Shown piece after piece: positions 12,229-25,375 of a DNA stretch of 64,000 nucleotides. The DNA is taken from positions 53,924,629-53,988,628 of the forward strand of contig JAYGXS010000001.1 in assembly GCA_036362985.1 (NCBI GenBank), read 5' to 3'. The stretch is from Ligula intestinalis. Its lineage: Eukaryota; Platyhelminthes; Cestoda; Diphyllobothriidea; Diphyllobothriidae. The position numbers were made by a program, and so were the translations under genes. Each line of letters starts with the position of its first letter. The stretch's first letter is position 1. The notes under the pieces are model-generated. The model had not been told where the DNA came from, ran no database searches, and was given only the letters and a program-made list of their open reading frames with translations.

Positions 12229-12619
12229 CCTAAAACAGAGGAACATAACAAGCGGTCTGTAGTTAAAAGCCAACAAATCCACTGTCCTCGCAAATCGAAA
12301 CACCAGGCTATCAGAACCTCCAATGAAGAAAGTCATGTTCGTGGGCTTGCAGTGTACCTCCACGACCGGTTACGACTTCCGTTGACAACCTTTTAAATTT
12401 TAGTGTACAAAAAACTAGGACTCTAGGTTCGCCCGGTGAGTTTGCTCTCAAGGGGAGCAGAGTAGAAACACTGAATTTGCCACGGATTTTAATAGTCAGT
12501 AAGACTCTACAAAGCCGTAAGACGGGTCTCCCTTTCGACAATATCCGATGCGTCACTCAGATAGGCTCGCACCCCTTTTAACATAACCTCCGTAACGTCT
12601 GAGTTTAGACCACTCTAAT

Positions 12620-13105
12620 CCAAACCGATTAGAATTGAGAGGGGTAGGAGCAATCGCTGAGACAAGAATTTTATTTGCCTGGAATTTTGGAGTTCCAGCT
12701 CAGACCCATCTTCGGAGACAGCATCAGATAATGTACACTGGGAGTTGTGGTATTTATAGGGATGCAATAGCTAGGCTAGTGCATACCTATGTCATCTAAC
12801 GCACCTCTCCTCCTTTTACTGAGGATAATTGCCTTTTGACGTGCTAACTGCTCGATGGTCGGTGAACGGGTCGTTCCCTGCTGAAATTTCAAAACCCGCG
12901 TAGGAGGCTGATGGGATGAGTGCTCGGTTATATGGCTCATCGCCAATGGCGCTGGAGAGTATATTCGCTTGCGCGCTCCCCCAAGTGGCCGGATGCTTTG
13001 GCCAAATCCATTATCAGCACAGAATAAGAGTTGGGGAGATCATTGCACTTGTCAATATACCTGCGGCTCGTAAACCATGACTCAAGCAACTCCATGTGCA
13101 CGAAT
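12620..13105 (-). mobile_element. Penelope-like element relic, endonuclease C-terminus and 3' region
   Basis: On the minus strand, GAGTTGCTTGAGTCATGG at 13095-13078 encodes the ELLESW motif of the PLE GIY-YIG domain. A degraded C-terminal coding stretch follows, then at 12690-12640 the 3' non-coding motif also seen after the PLE at 1.7 kb. Stops and frameshifts are frequent. Confidence 0.65.
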
Positions 13106-13119
13106 TGACCTCATCTGGT

Positions 13120-13240
13120 GCATTCGCTGAAGATGAGTTTGAGCTGGAATGCGAAACGTCAGACGAATGAATTTCTTGCCCCAGCAATTGCGTCTTCTTC
13201 TCAGTTACTTCCTGGGACTCGCATTCTCACTTGTTTTGAC
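13120..13240 (+). mobile_element. PLE 3'-region fragment in head-to-head orientation
   Basis: GCGAAACGTCAGACGAATGA, then CAGCAATTGCGTCTTCTTC and TTCCTGGGACTCGCATT match the element's 3' non-coding region at 1697-1790. It points away from the adjacent minus-strand PLE relic. Confidence 0.65.
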
Positions 13241-13319
13241 AGGTCAGCATTTTCTATGTGCAGCGACCCGACAGGACATGACAAAGGGAAATTCTCTCAC
13301 GTAATATAGGTAAACGTGC

Positions 13320-13560
13320 GCTAAAACTCAACAACGCTAAATATTCCTAATTATAACAAGCACTCTGACCCAAAACCTAATCTCAACTCCAATACAGAAC
13401 CCAACTCTACACTAAATACTGATCTTAAATTTAACTCAAACCCTAATTTCTCTGGAATTTGAAGCAAAATCACTTGTATTGCGGATGAGTCCTGTTTCCG
13501 TACCCCACTGGGGGCCATATAAGCAGTCCTTGCCGTAACACAATCTATCAAAATTAGTAT
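13320..13560. repeat. CCTAA-rich dispersed repeat, second copy
   Basis: Imperfect AACCTAA/AACCCTAA words (13320-13450) are followed by a CTGGAATTTG...GCAAAATCAC...TGTATTGCG stretch that parallels 5455-5495. It may be a very old telomere-like or simple-repeat-derived element. Confidence 0.5.
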
Positions 13561-13639
13561 CCTGCGTCTGGAATACTTTACAAGTATTGTTGGCTATGAA
13601 GATGACACAGGTACGGTAGTGTTAGCGAAAGCGTCGAAT

Positions 13640-13848
13640 AGTTAATATACATATATATGTAGCAGTAAGCGGGGGGTATGACAACATTTGGGGGTAAGTT
13701 GATACAGAACTGTTTCGGGCTTATTGGCCTTCATCAGTCAAGCATAACCCTGAACACCAGCTGATCGGACAACACAAACAAACGCACTCACAGACGGCAC
13801 AGTTGGTCCACCACTGGTGTCTATCAGAAGTGCTTATGACCCATCTGA
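13640..13848 (-). mobile_element. SINE-like body, running into the assembly gap
   Basis: Read on the minus strand, GACTGATGAAGGCCAATAAG and then CCCGAAACAG match the body of the SINE at 58.2-58.4 kb (GACTGACTGACGANGGCNAATAAGCC type). The tRNA-like head would lie in or beyond the gap. Confidence 0.55.
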
Positions 13849-14248
13849 NNNNNNNNNNNNNNNNNNNNNNNNNNNNNNNNNNNNNNNNNNNNNNNNNNNN
13901 NNNNNNNNNNNNNNNNNNNNNNNNNNNNNNNNNNNNNNNNNNNNNNNNNNNNNNNNNNNNNNNNNNNNNNNNNNNNNNNNNNNNNNNNNNNNNNNNNNNN
14001 NNNNNNNNNNNNNNNNNNNNNNNNNNNNNNNNNNNNNNNNNNNNNNNNNNNNNNNNNNNNNNNNNNNNNNNNNNNNNNNNNNNNNNNNNNNNNNNNNNNN
14101 NNNNNNNNNNNNNNNNNNNNNNNNNNNNNNNNNNNNNNNNNNNNNNNNNNNNNNNNNNNNNNNNNNNNNNNNNNNNNNNNNNNNNNNNNNNNNNNNNNNN
14201 NNNNNNNNNNNNNNNNNNNNNNNNNNNNNNNNNNNNNNNNNNNNNNNN
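13849..14248. other. Assembly gap (400 N)
   Basis: Exactly 400 undetermined bases, so probably a scaffold gap of nominal or estimated size. It is flanked by a SINE and a PLE relic, both likely causes of the break. Open frames crossing it are meaningless. Confidence 0.99.
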
Positions 14249-14700
14249 TTGTCCCGGAAGTGCCTTGAGGCTCGTACTTGAGCGTTCACATCATGTTGCT
14301 GATCCCGCGGGCCTGTAGACGACATGGCTTGCCTTCCGTTTGCGACTGCATCTGGGGGTCGTTTACGCTCGTGTGTGGTTGGCGCGTCTCGCCGGCGTTC
14401 CCTTCCGTGGTCATGTTGCTTGTACTTAAGCCGTAAAGCTTGGTAGGCTGCCGGCAGCGTCACATAGCGGTTGATAGAATTGGATGTGGTATGCCAGGCT
14501 TCGAGTGTCTCCCTAGCTGTTTGGTCGCATCCTCGTCCCAGGACTTCAGGGTCTTGAAAAGCGAACGTATGATCTGTAGCTGCACAATGTTATGCCACTA
14601 GAGAGCGTTCTTCCTGTCTGCGCATCGCTCCTTAACGTTCGTATATGCGGGTCTGTAATCGCTTGCCCGTTTCCCCGACATAGTTCACTTTGCAGGAACT
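14249..14700 (-). mobile_element. Penelope-like element relic of a second subfamily
   Basis: Minus-strand frames give VNYVGETGKRLQTRIYE near 14690-14640 and, after a frameshift, RETLEAWHTTSNSINRYVTL near 14515-14455, then a lysine-rich tail. These are the start and end motifs of the PLE GIY-YIG endonuclease. The wording differs clearly from the element at 1-1.7 kb, so it is a different lineage. Confidence 0.7.
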
Positions 14701-14704
14701 ACAT

Positions 14705-14815
14705 TTGTATGATTCCGAAACGTCAGGACGATAAACCTTTGGTTCCCGTGATCGCCTTACCTTCTCAATACATATATAGATATTTATGGATTAGAGTCCT
14801 GATTCTAAGCTAAGA
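14705..14815 (+). mobile_element. PLE 3'-region fragment, head-to-head with the previous relic
   Basis: GATTCCGAAACGTCAGGACG, then CCCGTGATCGCCTTACCTTC and GATTAGAGTCCTGATTCT match the PLE 3' motif order seen at 1697, 13140 and 32080. It lies directly against the coding end of a minus-strand copy. Confidence 0.65.
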
Positions 14816-14829
14816 GTCCGACGAGAGTA

Positions 14830-17800
14830 TACGCGGAAAACCCATGGACGGTCTCATTTGATATCATGACCAAATATAACCGAGGATAGGCTTGACAAAT
14901 TTTTTACTTTATATTTAAAAAGTTTATTTTTCCGTGTCAAAATGCTCTCAAGGACGCGCACTGAAGATTTTAAAGTATAGAAACAGTTTGGATATGATTT
15001 GCTGAGAGTGTGTTTATACTGATGGCGTTATGAATCATCTTAATCCCCCGTATGGTTCGAGAGGAACATAGCCTTTGGCTACTGTCCTGCGAAACACCAA
15101 TGGGCTAAATGAGGGCGGAGAGAGAGAGACATGAGTCACAGGTGGAATGCGTGTGTAACACAAACCTCGACACTGACACACACACACAGGGTCTCAGCGG
15201 TGGCGGACAGCGAAGTGGGGATCCTCGGCAGTGTCAACTGGACAACCTTCTCTCCCTCGCACGCGCGCCCAGCGCGTGCTCACCTACAAAAGGCCGCACT
15301 GCGACAACACGCAGGGGGTGAGGTGACGCAGTTTGAAGGAAATTTCCTCCCTCAGTTCTATCGGTAAACAATAAACGAAATCGCAGCGTGTAGTGCGCCT
15401 GGTAAAGTACTAATCCCAGTCGACTGAAGGAGGGAAAAGGCAACTCATCAACAATGTGAAGTGTTAATTTCACCCTCATTTGGACAGAAATCGCCCATGA
15501 TGTGCCTAGGGAAACCTTTCATATGACAGACTAGGGGGTGTTAAAACGCCTGTCATTCCAGGAGAAATATCAAATAAACTAGTGCTATAAAGTACTGCGC
15601 GCAAAATCCCAAAATTGAAGAGGCGCGATATCAATCTAGATATCTCTAGATAAAATTGCGGGGAAAAGAATACGCTCGAATGACAAGTTATTATGAACCA
15701 TTATGCTTTGGTGTAGGATTGTCCTTATAGTTTGTGAAAGGGTCTCAAAACAGTGCAGTATTTGATGTTACTGTGATAATATTGGCTCAGTTAGGTTTAA
15801 AACCGTGGCAGCGAACGCGCACTTTACGTGCCGCTGTCGGTTCCGCTAAGCCTAAGGTGAACGCAGACATATGAATGAATTTTTGCCGGATTTCCCAACT
15901 TCTAAACTGATCACCGTAAATTTTGCCCCTTAAATTAGTGGTAGAATGCTTTGGATCGGAAAATGAAGTATAGAGGCTCGTTCACGCTTCAACATACTTC
16001 CCGTGCAGTAGCCACAGACGGAAGGATTTGCATTCATGTGCGTCCATGTATGCGATTACTATCGCTATTTTTCTGTTTTTGTATAGCCAACGATGGCGGT
16101 GTCTTTGAAGTCATACAGTATAATGGCTAATATCAGCCTATCTTTAGGGGAACAGGTTTTTTTAAAGTTGACAAGCGAATCATTTTAAGTTGAAAGGAAT
16201 TAGGTCGGCTACTTAAACTTTTCCATCAGAGTTGGTGGAACGCTCCCGCATAACATATCGAAGTCCCAGTCTAGTTAAAAAGGCAGAGTTCTGTTCGGTT
16301 GAGGTTGGCAAATCAAAGGATGGTCAAAAACGCTCTGCTACGTCCAGTTTCAGCATACGTCACTTATCTAACAGTGCCAGGTTCTCGACTGATATGGACA
16401 GTAGAGTTTGTTTTGAGTTTATGGGCAGTAGACCTTACAGTTCGCGTATCCTCGGACATCTCAGGCTTTTCTACACTGAAGGTTGCATATTTAAAACGGT
16501 CTAGGCCAATGTCATTTAGTAAATGCTTCTTCATTAGTGAAAAGTCGATTGTTTTTACAGGCTCGGTGGGTATACCTGACCAGGAGCCGAATTCTCTGAT
16601 TCGCCCGGTTAAGGTAGTCCTGAATTCGGCTGGGCAACTCCCAAACATTGACATAACTGCAATTGGTACAAACGTGATCTTTTGGTGTTGACACACTATT
16701 TCGTGCGGAAGCAAAGACTGAGGGCACAAAAACCCTTTCCATGTCTTGACAGACAGTATCAAGCCGGGTTTAGAGCGAGCCTTCTCCTTGTCACTTTCAT
16801 TTGAGCAGCAGCGTCTGATAAGGCGGAAATCGACGAAATACTGACACGTGCGAACAAGAACGCGTGCATAACTACCTCGGCTATCTTTCTTGGATGGCCT
16901 GTCACATACTTGCGATGTTGTTGGGAAGGCGGCTTGTCTTACTCAAGGCGAAGTCGGAGTACTTCATTCGGAGGGCAGTTTGCAGAGAGTGATGGTAAAA
17001 CACCCTCGGTTATCTCCCGTCCTCTGCCTGCACACATAACATTCAGACCGTGTTGTCGGACAAGTCACAATGAGCTTCCACCGATGCAGCACTGAAGTTG
17101 CACAACAGGGCTTCCTGTGGACATTGCATACCTGTCGAACGTCGTGTGTGGACTATCCAGCATCATGGTTCCACGTGGTGATTGATTAAACTTATAAAGA
17201 TGGAATGCCTTCGTTTAGCTTAGCAGAAAGTACGTCGAAAAAATTTTCATCGACGCCGCCACAAAGATGATGAAACTCGGCATTCTTGAGCAATTTAAGT
17301 GTGCGTGACCTAATCAAGCTAGGTTCCGAACTGTTTGTGGATACACCGGCAAAACACCAATGCTGCGGCACATTCCTGAACATCGTCAGGGTTACCAGCA
17401 ACAGAAGGTCGTCTGATTTAATAAACTCAACGGAGATTTCGATTCCGTCCACTGTGATTCCCGATAGCGGAGCTAGACGACGTGCCAGAAAAAAGAGGAT
17501 ACGGCAATAACTGAATGTGTGATCCCACTAAACGGCAGTAATGTATTCTACAACCCTATTAACAAATGAAATAGACGAGTAGACGTATAATACGGGAATT
17601 ATGGCAATGGGATCGAGCAGTTTATGGGACGGGCAAAGGCGGTAACGCGTTGGCAATAGAAAGCAAATTAGATATCCATTGTCATCTTTCAAATACGCTA
17701 GGATTTTAGCACTGAATTGGGCCGTATTACACATCTACCTATCCACGCCTGCCTACATGTCAATCCAGCTCTAACCCAAACCCTATCTATTGTATTTCTT

Positions 17801-17860
17801 GCTGAGTAAGTAGAGTCATAAAATAGTCTGTTGCCGGTTAGTGAGGCTGCACAGTCAGTC
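14830..17860. other. No gene recognised
   Basis: A CA microsatellite lies at 15174-15188 and a GC-richer patch at 15170-15330. At 16299-16762 both strands are open for about 130 codons; neither product resembles a family I know, and no splice signals frame them, so I do not call a gene. Confidence 0.45.
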
Positions 17861-17869
17861 CTGGCCGAT

Positions 17870-18280
17870 CATACCTACCACATAGGACCGGGCGTTCGGC
17901 AGGTTTGCCTTGCGACGCCCTTCCTGCCTAGCTTCCTTACCGACTGGATCCACGGAAAAGCTCCACGCGGTTTTTGTGTTGCTGAATTCGCACTCGAACG
18001 CCGACTACAATGACAATACTTCCCTACTGGGATCTAACTATGACGGTCTGCAGAACGTACTGCTTCGGGTAAACGAGGACGAAGGAGGTTCCCTTTTATA
18101 AATGCTATCGGTCGCCTTCAAAATGCTTGCGGCTAATTCACTGTCAAGTGAACAGACCAATGACATCACCTTTCTAAATAATGGTGGTTGCAGGCATTTG
18201 GGAGTAAATTTCGTGGACCAGGCTGTGCATTGTGCTCCTCGACTTAGGGTCCAGTCCAGAGCATACTTGTCAAAGCCTGG
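17870..18280 (+). pseudogene. RTE-type LINE reverse transcriptase relic
   Basis: In broken frames this encodes GVRQVCLATPFLPSFLTDWI, then DYNDNTSLLGSNYDGLQNVL and LRVNE. That lines up with the intact-looking copy at 39.0-39.3 kb (GCVLSPILFNYVIDWI, DYADDIALLASSFSGLQSVV). The catalytic YADD box has decayed to YNDN and the frames are interrupted. Confidence 0.75.
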
Positions 18281-18299
18281 TTTTGTCTGACAGTGCATT

Positions 18300-21200
18300 A
18301 GTTAATGCACTTGCAGTGGTTTACCCGGCATGTGCCGAACTGTAAATGCCAGGAGAAGCAAACTCTGCTAAATACGACGATATTAACCTTACATCGATCG
18401 ATTTCGGGACGACGAATGTTTGCTTCGTTTCTGGTTGGTTGACTGTTAGATCCTCTCAAAGGCAACAAACGTTCCAGTTCATCATATTTAGTCGACGCAC
18501 CAAGAAATAACTTTTGTTTGTTAATTCGTAGTTTTGAAGGAAGAATAAGCATATTTTAGTTGAGGTGGACTATGAAAAGCGAGGACCCAGGGTCAGGAAA
18601 AGTGTGTGTGGGCGGCCTAAAACAGCCCACCGACCGATTGCCGACGCGAAATCGAGGTGTCGACGGTTATAGCCAGTCTAGCGACGTATCTGTAGGTTGC
18701 GATATATCGTTTCTCATGGTTTATTTTTTATGTCTTAACTTCGAGCACAAGCCGAGAGAACAGCGTCAGCAGTGCTTACCTAACCAAGAGATGGTTATCC
18801 GGTTTGTATAAGGGGATACTCTCACGTAACTCCGCGGCGATAGCCGAATCCCCTAGGCTGGGTATAGGTCTAGAAATATGGTTTCCGGGGTCTGAAGTTG
18901 CAATTTCATTCATCGCTTATAAGTTATTTTTGAATCTGAAGAAAGTGGTTATGTGGAGGGAGAGGTTAATTCGTGGTGGTGGCCTGCAAAATACAACCGA
19001 ACAGTTTTGGTGTGGCAGTAAGAGAAAAAGCAATGGCTCCGATCGTGATGATGGGAAGAACAATCTGTATATACTGCGCAAAGCAAAACAAAATCGAATT
19101 TCTGTACACTGCATTATGCAATATGCGATAATATTGCAGATGGATTTCTCTAATAGAAAACGGGCTGTAAAAATTTGTCCGTTTTTTTTTGTTTTCGGAG
19201 AATATTACCGCCGGGCAAAAGGCCAAAATTAAACAATATGGCTCTCAGAAGGAGAATGCGACGTTCCTTAAAAAATTCATCCGACAAGTATTGATGGCAT
19301 TTGCAAATCAAAGAGATAACTGAAAGTACTAGCAGCCCCGTGGACTTCGAAATGGAGCGATTGAAACCAACTAACAAGTATGAAAAATGACAATGTCAAC
19401 GTAGAGACAATACAAATACTTAAACACAAATATGCGAGGCAATAGAGTGGCGGAGGAGAAAAGTATGCGACAATAAATCCATCTGCATTACACATACACA
19501 CATTCGCCTAAAAATACGCAAGTTGCAATGGTGGTGATGGCTAAATCTTCTCTGGATATCAGATGCCTGTTCCACCAATTTTAATTGGGATTATTGAGTA
19601 ATAATTTGACAATAGTGGTCCCGTTTTATGAAAGACAACGTATTCGCGAGTACAGGGACCGATTTGTAAACGGTGCATCAAATTGCTATCAGTATCCGGT
19701 AGGTTCTTCTGTCTGAATACGAACAAGATGACTCAACAATGCCTGGGAGTCGCCCCCCCCTCCAAAAAAAACACATTTGTTGAGGACGCATATCCCTAAT
19801 ACTTAATCAGAGCGGGTTATTTTGTAGGGAGACTAGGTAACAACTCGGTTCAGGGTGGACTACTTGGAACTGTACCAACCGATGCGGTCAAAAGTAACCA
19901 GCATTCTGAGGCCATTACCCCCAAGAAAGGTCTGAAAGTTTTCAGTAAAAGCAAGTCGCTACAGTTTCTAAATCTGTTTAACCAGATCTTTGCAGGTAGA
20001 CACTACATAGATGAAAAGACGTAAAGCTACAGATTGTCACTTTTCGCACAACTGTCAGGCGAAACGCAAATGGCCAACTCAAGACAGCTGGCCGTATCAG
20101 ACCAAGTAATATGCAAATAATTAGCCTTCACAGCAAAAAAGTGTATTCTATAAAATCAGAGCTATGTGAAGGCACCTTTTCAACTAAGTCAGACCAATTG
20201 CAGCAGTCAGGAACACGAAATCCCCGAGGGCCAATATCGCTTTTATCAACAAAGGTGGAATGGTTATCCAGATACATTTATGACAGAAAGTCCGAATTCG
20301 ACCCTGAGAACTACAGCATCCGACTACCTTTTGTGTTGGGATCTACAAAGTATTCTAAAGGCGATCAAGTACATCACCACGGGACTACAAGTTAACCCAG
20401 CACACTAGACTAAAATCATCATGCATAACGGCATCGGGAAGATCAAAGTAAGATGAAACCTCAATGCACAAACATGTGTTACCTACAAAATCGCCGGTCT
20501 TAACTATCCCGCTGGGTATGCACCTCAAAATGAATGTAAAACCGGATCGTGCACACTCGAGCAAAAACTCGGCTTTGTTATGAGATTAATTATCCTATGT
20601 TGTTAGTCTTAACTTCCAGAGGGTTTGAAGCACCAATTTCAAAACAATCAAGAAAATTGCGTGTTCTGGAAACAAAGTGAGCCCCAGGTAATTACAGTGG
20701 AAGTCCGTTGAAATCTGGTCATTTAACAGCGACCTCCGACCAGCGTACAGAACCCATGGTATCAAGTCCGAAGAGCGAACTGTTAGGTTGTGGGATGGGC
20801 GTTCGTTGGTCAAGTTGCGGGCCGTCAACGTTATTTTGCGTCTTGGGGGCACTGACTGTTCAGCAGTTCAGACAACCAAGTGGTGCTTACGGTGAAAACG
20901 CTTCACATCAGCGAGCATGTGAAATGCTGAAGTGCGTCGTCGTCTTAATTCGTTTTTAGATATTTGTGAACACATTTACTCAACCTTCTCTAGATAAACT
21001 TACTGACTCTTGTAAACTAATTTTCGAAGGAAAAGACTCAGAGTGCAACCTTTGTGTGAAGTGTAAAGTCGTATAACCTCGGATATCTCTGAGGTCACCC
21101 GGTGGAACATGGATGCATGGCTAGACTAACAGAGCATTTTACTAGAGTACCGGATATTCAGTCGACGCGGTGACTAGAGTTAGGTGAAGGCTATGTGACG

Positions 21201-24200
21201 ATGGTTAAAAAAGCCGGAAATTGGAAACCTCTACCATCTATTTCTCAGTCAACAAAATTGCTCGATCTACGCGCACTGCATTTCGTTAACGACCGCCCAC
21301 TGGGGCACACGACCAGGGCTCGCAGACAAAACAGAATAACCTACAACTGGTCCTGAAATGAGGGCACACCAGCGAAAGCCGGTCCCACGTGACCTTGAAC
21401 GCGCATCAGAGCCAAAACATAAGCGCACAAGCTACCTAGGATGAAAATTGCCGTGCAGGTGTTAAATTAACAAAGCACTGGCGACACCTCGGATTTCATG
21501 AATCTGCAAACACAACGGCAGACAGTAATAGAAGAAGGTAGAAAATCATTGTATGGTCGATAAAAATGCATTTGCATGCAAGGTAAATTTGATATAGTCC
21601 TACAGGTAGCGAGAAAAAGAGGAGACAGTTGTGAAGAGGCCGTGTATAAATAAAACTGGCAGGTGTGTCAGCTTTCAGTATGCTAATTTAATCCAACTAG
21701 TTAATCCACCGTTGATGCTGTGCTTCAATGTTGTTAGCACTTCCATTTGGCTAGGAGGGCGTCTCGATAGGCACGCAGTAGAGCAATATCTTGCTCACAG
21801 AGAAGACGACACTGACTGTTTAGGAAATTCGCGTCACCGTCGCCAGAACCACTCGTAATAACCTGGGAAAGAACAGAGAGCATAACAATAACTCAGAGGT
21901 TAAGCAGAGACCAAGGTAGTACAAATATCATTATGATTAACGGCTTTAACATTAGAGAGGACATTCATTGAACCGGAACGGTTAGCGGCATGGTAAATGC
22001 TACTTCTTTGAAGTTAAGGACGGTGGATTGGTGGGCAGTCAAAAAATGCGGTTGTCAACCCGATTGGCGCAGGACCCAGCCAATCTAATAATCGGTAAAT
22101 ATGAGAGAACTAGCTCCATTGGGAACAAGACATGCTCTAGCCATTTAATAGTCTTTAGTAGACTCCGTAAATGAAGAAGTGTACTTGGGATTATGAACAG
22201 TTCCTCCGCTTCCTCGAAGCCATCTCTTCCCGGCAAGTCGGTTTTTACATAATTAGTCTATTGCATGTTATTCCAAAACTGTAAAAGTTTGCATATACGT
22301 TTTTGAGTTGCGAAATTTCAATCTGACGTCCGCGTTTTCGCGAAGAAACCTTTACGTCTACTCTGTTAAGGTTTTTGAACGAATACGAATGTAGACACAG
22401 ATACACCCACCCTCTCAAGGTTCTTCTTTGTCTGAGTAAACATCTTCATTAAGAAAGAAGTCGGTCGGTCTCCCATGCCGTTTCTGATGTTCCTAAGGCC
22501 ATAATTGCACATTTCCCTTTTGAGATTATAAAAAATAGTTGATTTGGTCAGAGCTACTGTCTTTCTACAGCTTTGATGGGTTTGTTTTGGTTTTTCGGTG
22601 TAATTAATGACAGTTCTTCTGGCCCAATATTGAAGTTTAACAGGTACAGATTCAGAAGGCAAATACCATGCTTTAAAGCTTGATCTCCCATCTACCTACT
22701 TGGAAATGAACCAATGGCTGAATAGTATGCATCTTCGCCTGACAAGGATAGACGGCTAATTGGCTGGCCGTTCGGTGGATTATCTCGTTACTTTTGACCC
22801 CTTCGGTTGAGTCTGCGGACTGCAGTCTGTACAACCTTCGCCAAAACAAAATTGAATGTCTGCACTGTCAGCTCATATGCCTTTGGCTGCAAAGTGCTGC
22901 CATAAGTCTGTTTCTGGATTTGATACCTTTCCATGAAATAAATTGTTTCTCGGCTAATAAACAATAAGTTATCAAACAAAACATGACCTCTGTTGGAGAG
23001 GGATTGATCCTCTCGCTCAGTATACATTTCGCAGGTGCGGCGTGAGCAGCTGGTGCGTTATGATTTCTGAGTGAATCACGTGAATTTTCTTCTGCTAGAT
23101 CACGAACTATAATTGTGAGAATTTTCAGACGCTAAGATGGTTTTCTGTGCAATCGACAGTCCCTGAACGTGTTAATGCTCTTCACATTTTGTATATTGTG
23201 ATGTAAACCTATGCAATATTTAAAGCTTCTTTTCCCTGGTGAAAATTTGAAGATTGTACAAACAGCAAAATTTAATGGATCCATCAATTTCGAGAGTGCC
23301 ATTTTGCATCGATTTTTTCCGTATGAATTCAATTGTGTATTTTTTCCGACGTTCATTCACGTTATGCAATGAGAGGTAGCAACTGAAGAGCACTCTCGAA
23401 ATTGATGGAGCCATTAAATTTTGCTGTTTATACAATCCTCAAACTATGCAATATTTTCGATAGCCTAAGAGGTGTGCGGATTTTCTGAGGAAACAGTAGA
23501 CAGAATAAAGTTTAGAAATCTTTAAAACGTCACTCTGTGAGAAACACTTAACAATTATTAACACTTCAGAAATTGGTATAATTCGTATTCACGTGGCGAA
23601 GGATTTCGCACAATCAAATGTTATCGACACTCAGGTATAAAATCTATGCTGCTCAAGCAGTTAACTTTTCCAGAGTAATCCGTTGAAGCTAAAATGCTCC
23701 TGGCCACAAATTTCCATGTTAACTTCCGTGACATACGTTCAGATTATATTTCAGACTTGTGAATATTCCAGTAGTACATGACTAAACTTTTCTGTTCCGA
23801 TGTACATCGAAGATTACAGCCACCAACGAGAAAATTATGTCTGGAAGACCTTGGCTCGACCGAAAAAGAACCGATGCGCTTAAATTTCGCAGGACAATGC
23901 AATACTTTGGAATATCTGTCCAGCCGGCTTTTTGAAGTTATAATACCTGTGGGCGTCTAGAAGGCATGCTAGACATCAGGGTGTTTAATTAGAAAAGAAT
24001 ATGGCATACCTTATCGTTCCACAAAAGGGGAAGCGTGCTGTGTAACTGATATACTTTGAGGATTTATCTACCTTTAGCTCATTTGCTTTCAGTACATGAA
24101 CTAGCTGCATGCCTGACACCCCTAATTTTGATATCAACCCGCGTCCCGTCAAGCACTGAACCAGGGATCTCGCAAGGCATTCGTACTCCGTCCTGCAAAC

Positions 24201-24780
24201 AAGCCTGATCGATGAAGGGCTAATTTTAAATGCTGCAATGACAAGGAATTGTCCGTCTATCGAAGCAAAAGGTGCTATTTTAGGTTTTCGCCTTTTCCGA
24301 CAGCTTCTTTTCATGCATAAGGAGTATTCAGGATGGACAAGGCTACCGGTTGAAATTAATAACAGTAGGAAATTAATGAGTAGGTTAGAATTGAAACGGA
24401 CCTGTATGTTTTACTGTTCTTCGACAGTCCAAATTAAGGCTCGGCAAAGACCTGACACTCGAAACCGCACAGTGGTTATCAAACTGTAGGGCCCGAGTTT
24501 AATTAGTTGTGATATCTAATCTTAAAAGACCCAAATGAATGGTATTTGCTTACTCAATGCCTATTCTAGTGAACATTATCGTTTTTGATATCACTTCGCA
24601 ATCATTGTTTGCATTTTCATCGACAAAACTCAGCGGATACTGTGGATAGCAACCCAGCGGTAGAAGGGAAACACTGATGTCCGTGACGCAATCTGAATAG
24701 ATGAATCAATATCCTATCATATAGTGGGAAAGTATCGAAAATATTCACAAAGCGAATGGCTAATTTATATGGCTTCCTAA
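18300..24780. other. No gene securely recognised; candidate 3' flank of SETD3
   Basis: About 6.5 kb of AT-rich DNA. The last exon(s) of the minus-strand SETD3 gene should lie somewhere left of 26910 and may be here. Exon-like minus-strand segments between acceptor- and donor-like sites occur at about 22400-22530, 22840-22870 and 22930-22990, but I cannot identify them. Confidence 0.4.
23252..23437. repeat. Short inverted repeat (48-bp arms, 90-bp loop)
   Basis: Arms 23252-23299 and 23390-23437 are reverse complements with about three mismatches. CTATGCAATATT occurs just outside both ends (about 23210 and 23446) as a direct repeat, which could be the duplicated target of a small foldback insertion. 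Confidence 0.85.
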
Positions 24781-25170
24781 GCGGGACATAAGATTAGGAA
24801 CCACCTGCAATATAGGTGTCTGTGCCACCTTTCAGGCAAAATGGGATGGCCTTTGTAGTCAGGTCTAGGAGCAAACTTAACTTAGAGTTACATCGAGTGG
24901 GTTTTGTGTGAAATATCCGACTGGCGGACTGAGAGTCAGGCGATGGCTCTTTCTTAATGTGACTTCTATGGCATATCCACTTCGTAGGAGCTGAGCCAGG
25001 TATGGCAGCACGCCTAGAGGTGAATACTGCCACGCCAGCTACCTGTGCCCTCTTTTACCTCCGGTCTTCTTAACTTCGTCGTGATACCGGACCAGGTTGA
25101 TCAGGGAGAGAGAGAGTGCGGTAGATACAGCGCAAGTCTACTCTCACTATAATCTAATTCACTTACAATT
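24780..25170 (+). repeat. Dispersed repeat R1, copy C
   Basis: It ends with the R1 core: GATACCGGACCAGGTTGATC, GAGAGAGAGTGCGGTAGATA, then CAGCGCAAGTCTACTCTCAC. The 5' limit is uncertain. Confidence 0.7.
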
Positions 25171-25375
25171 CACTGCGCTTCTTTTCGGCCAGCTAAAGAG
25201 CATGCGATAGACATCTCAGAATGCGATAGTGGAAATATCGCTTGGATTAAGACAATGGAATAGTTAACCTTCATAGAAAAATGCACAGGGTCACCTTTAT
25301 TACTTTGGCGGGGCGCTCCTATTTCCGTATCCTTGATAGGGAGGGGGCATGTGCAGTCGGTAAATATCTTCCCCA

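Noticed and set aside
13803..14463. Open frames of 150-210 codons on both strands across the gap
   Set aside because: They exist only because the N run has no stops; the outer part on the minus strand belongs to a PLE relic.
16299..16762. About 130 codons open on both strands
   Set aside because: No recognisable motif, no splice signals and no conserved start; kept only as a note.
24230..24330. Minus-strand MHEKKLSEKA peptide as the missing SETD3 C-terminal exon
   Set aside because: An in-frame stop lies just upstream, with no acceptor in between; phase 0 cannot be met.
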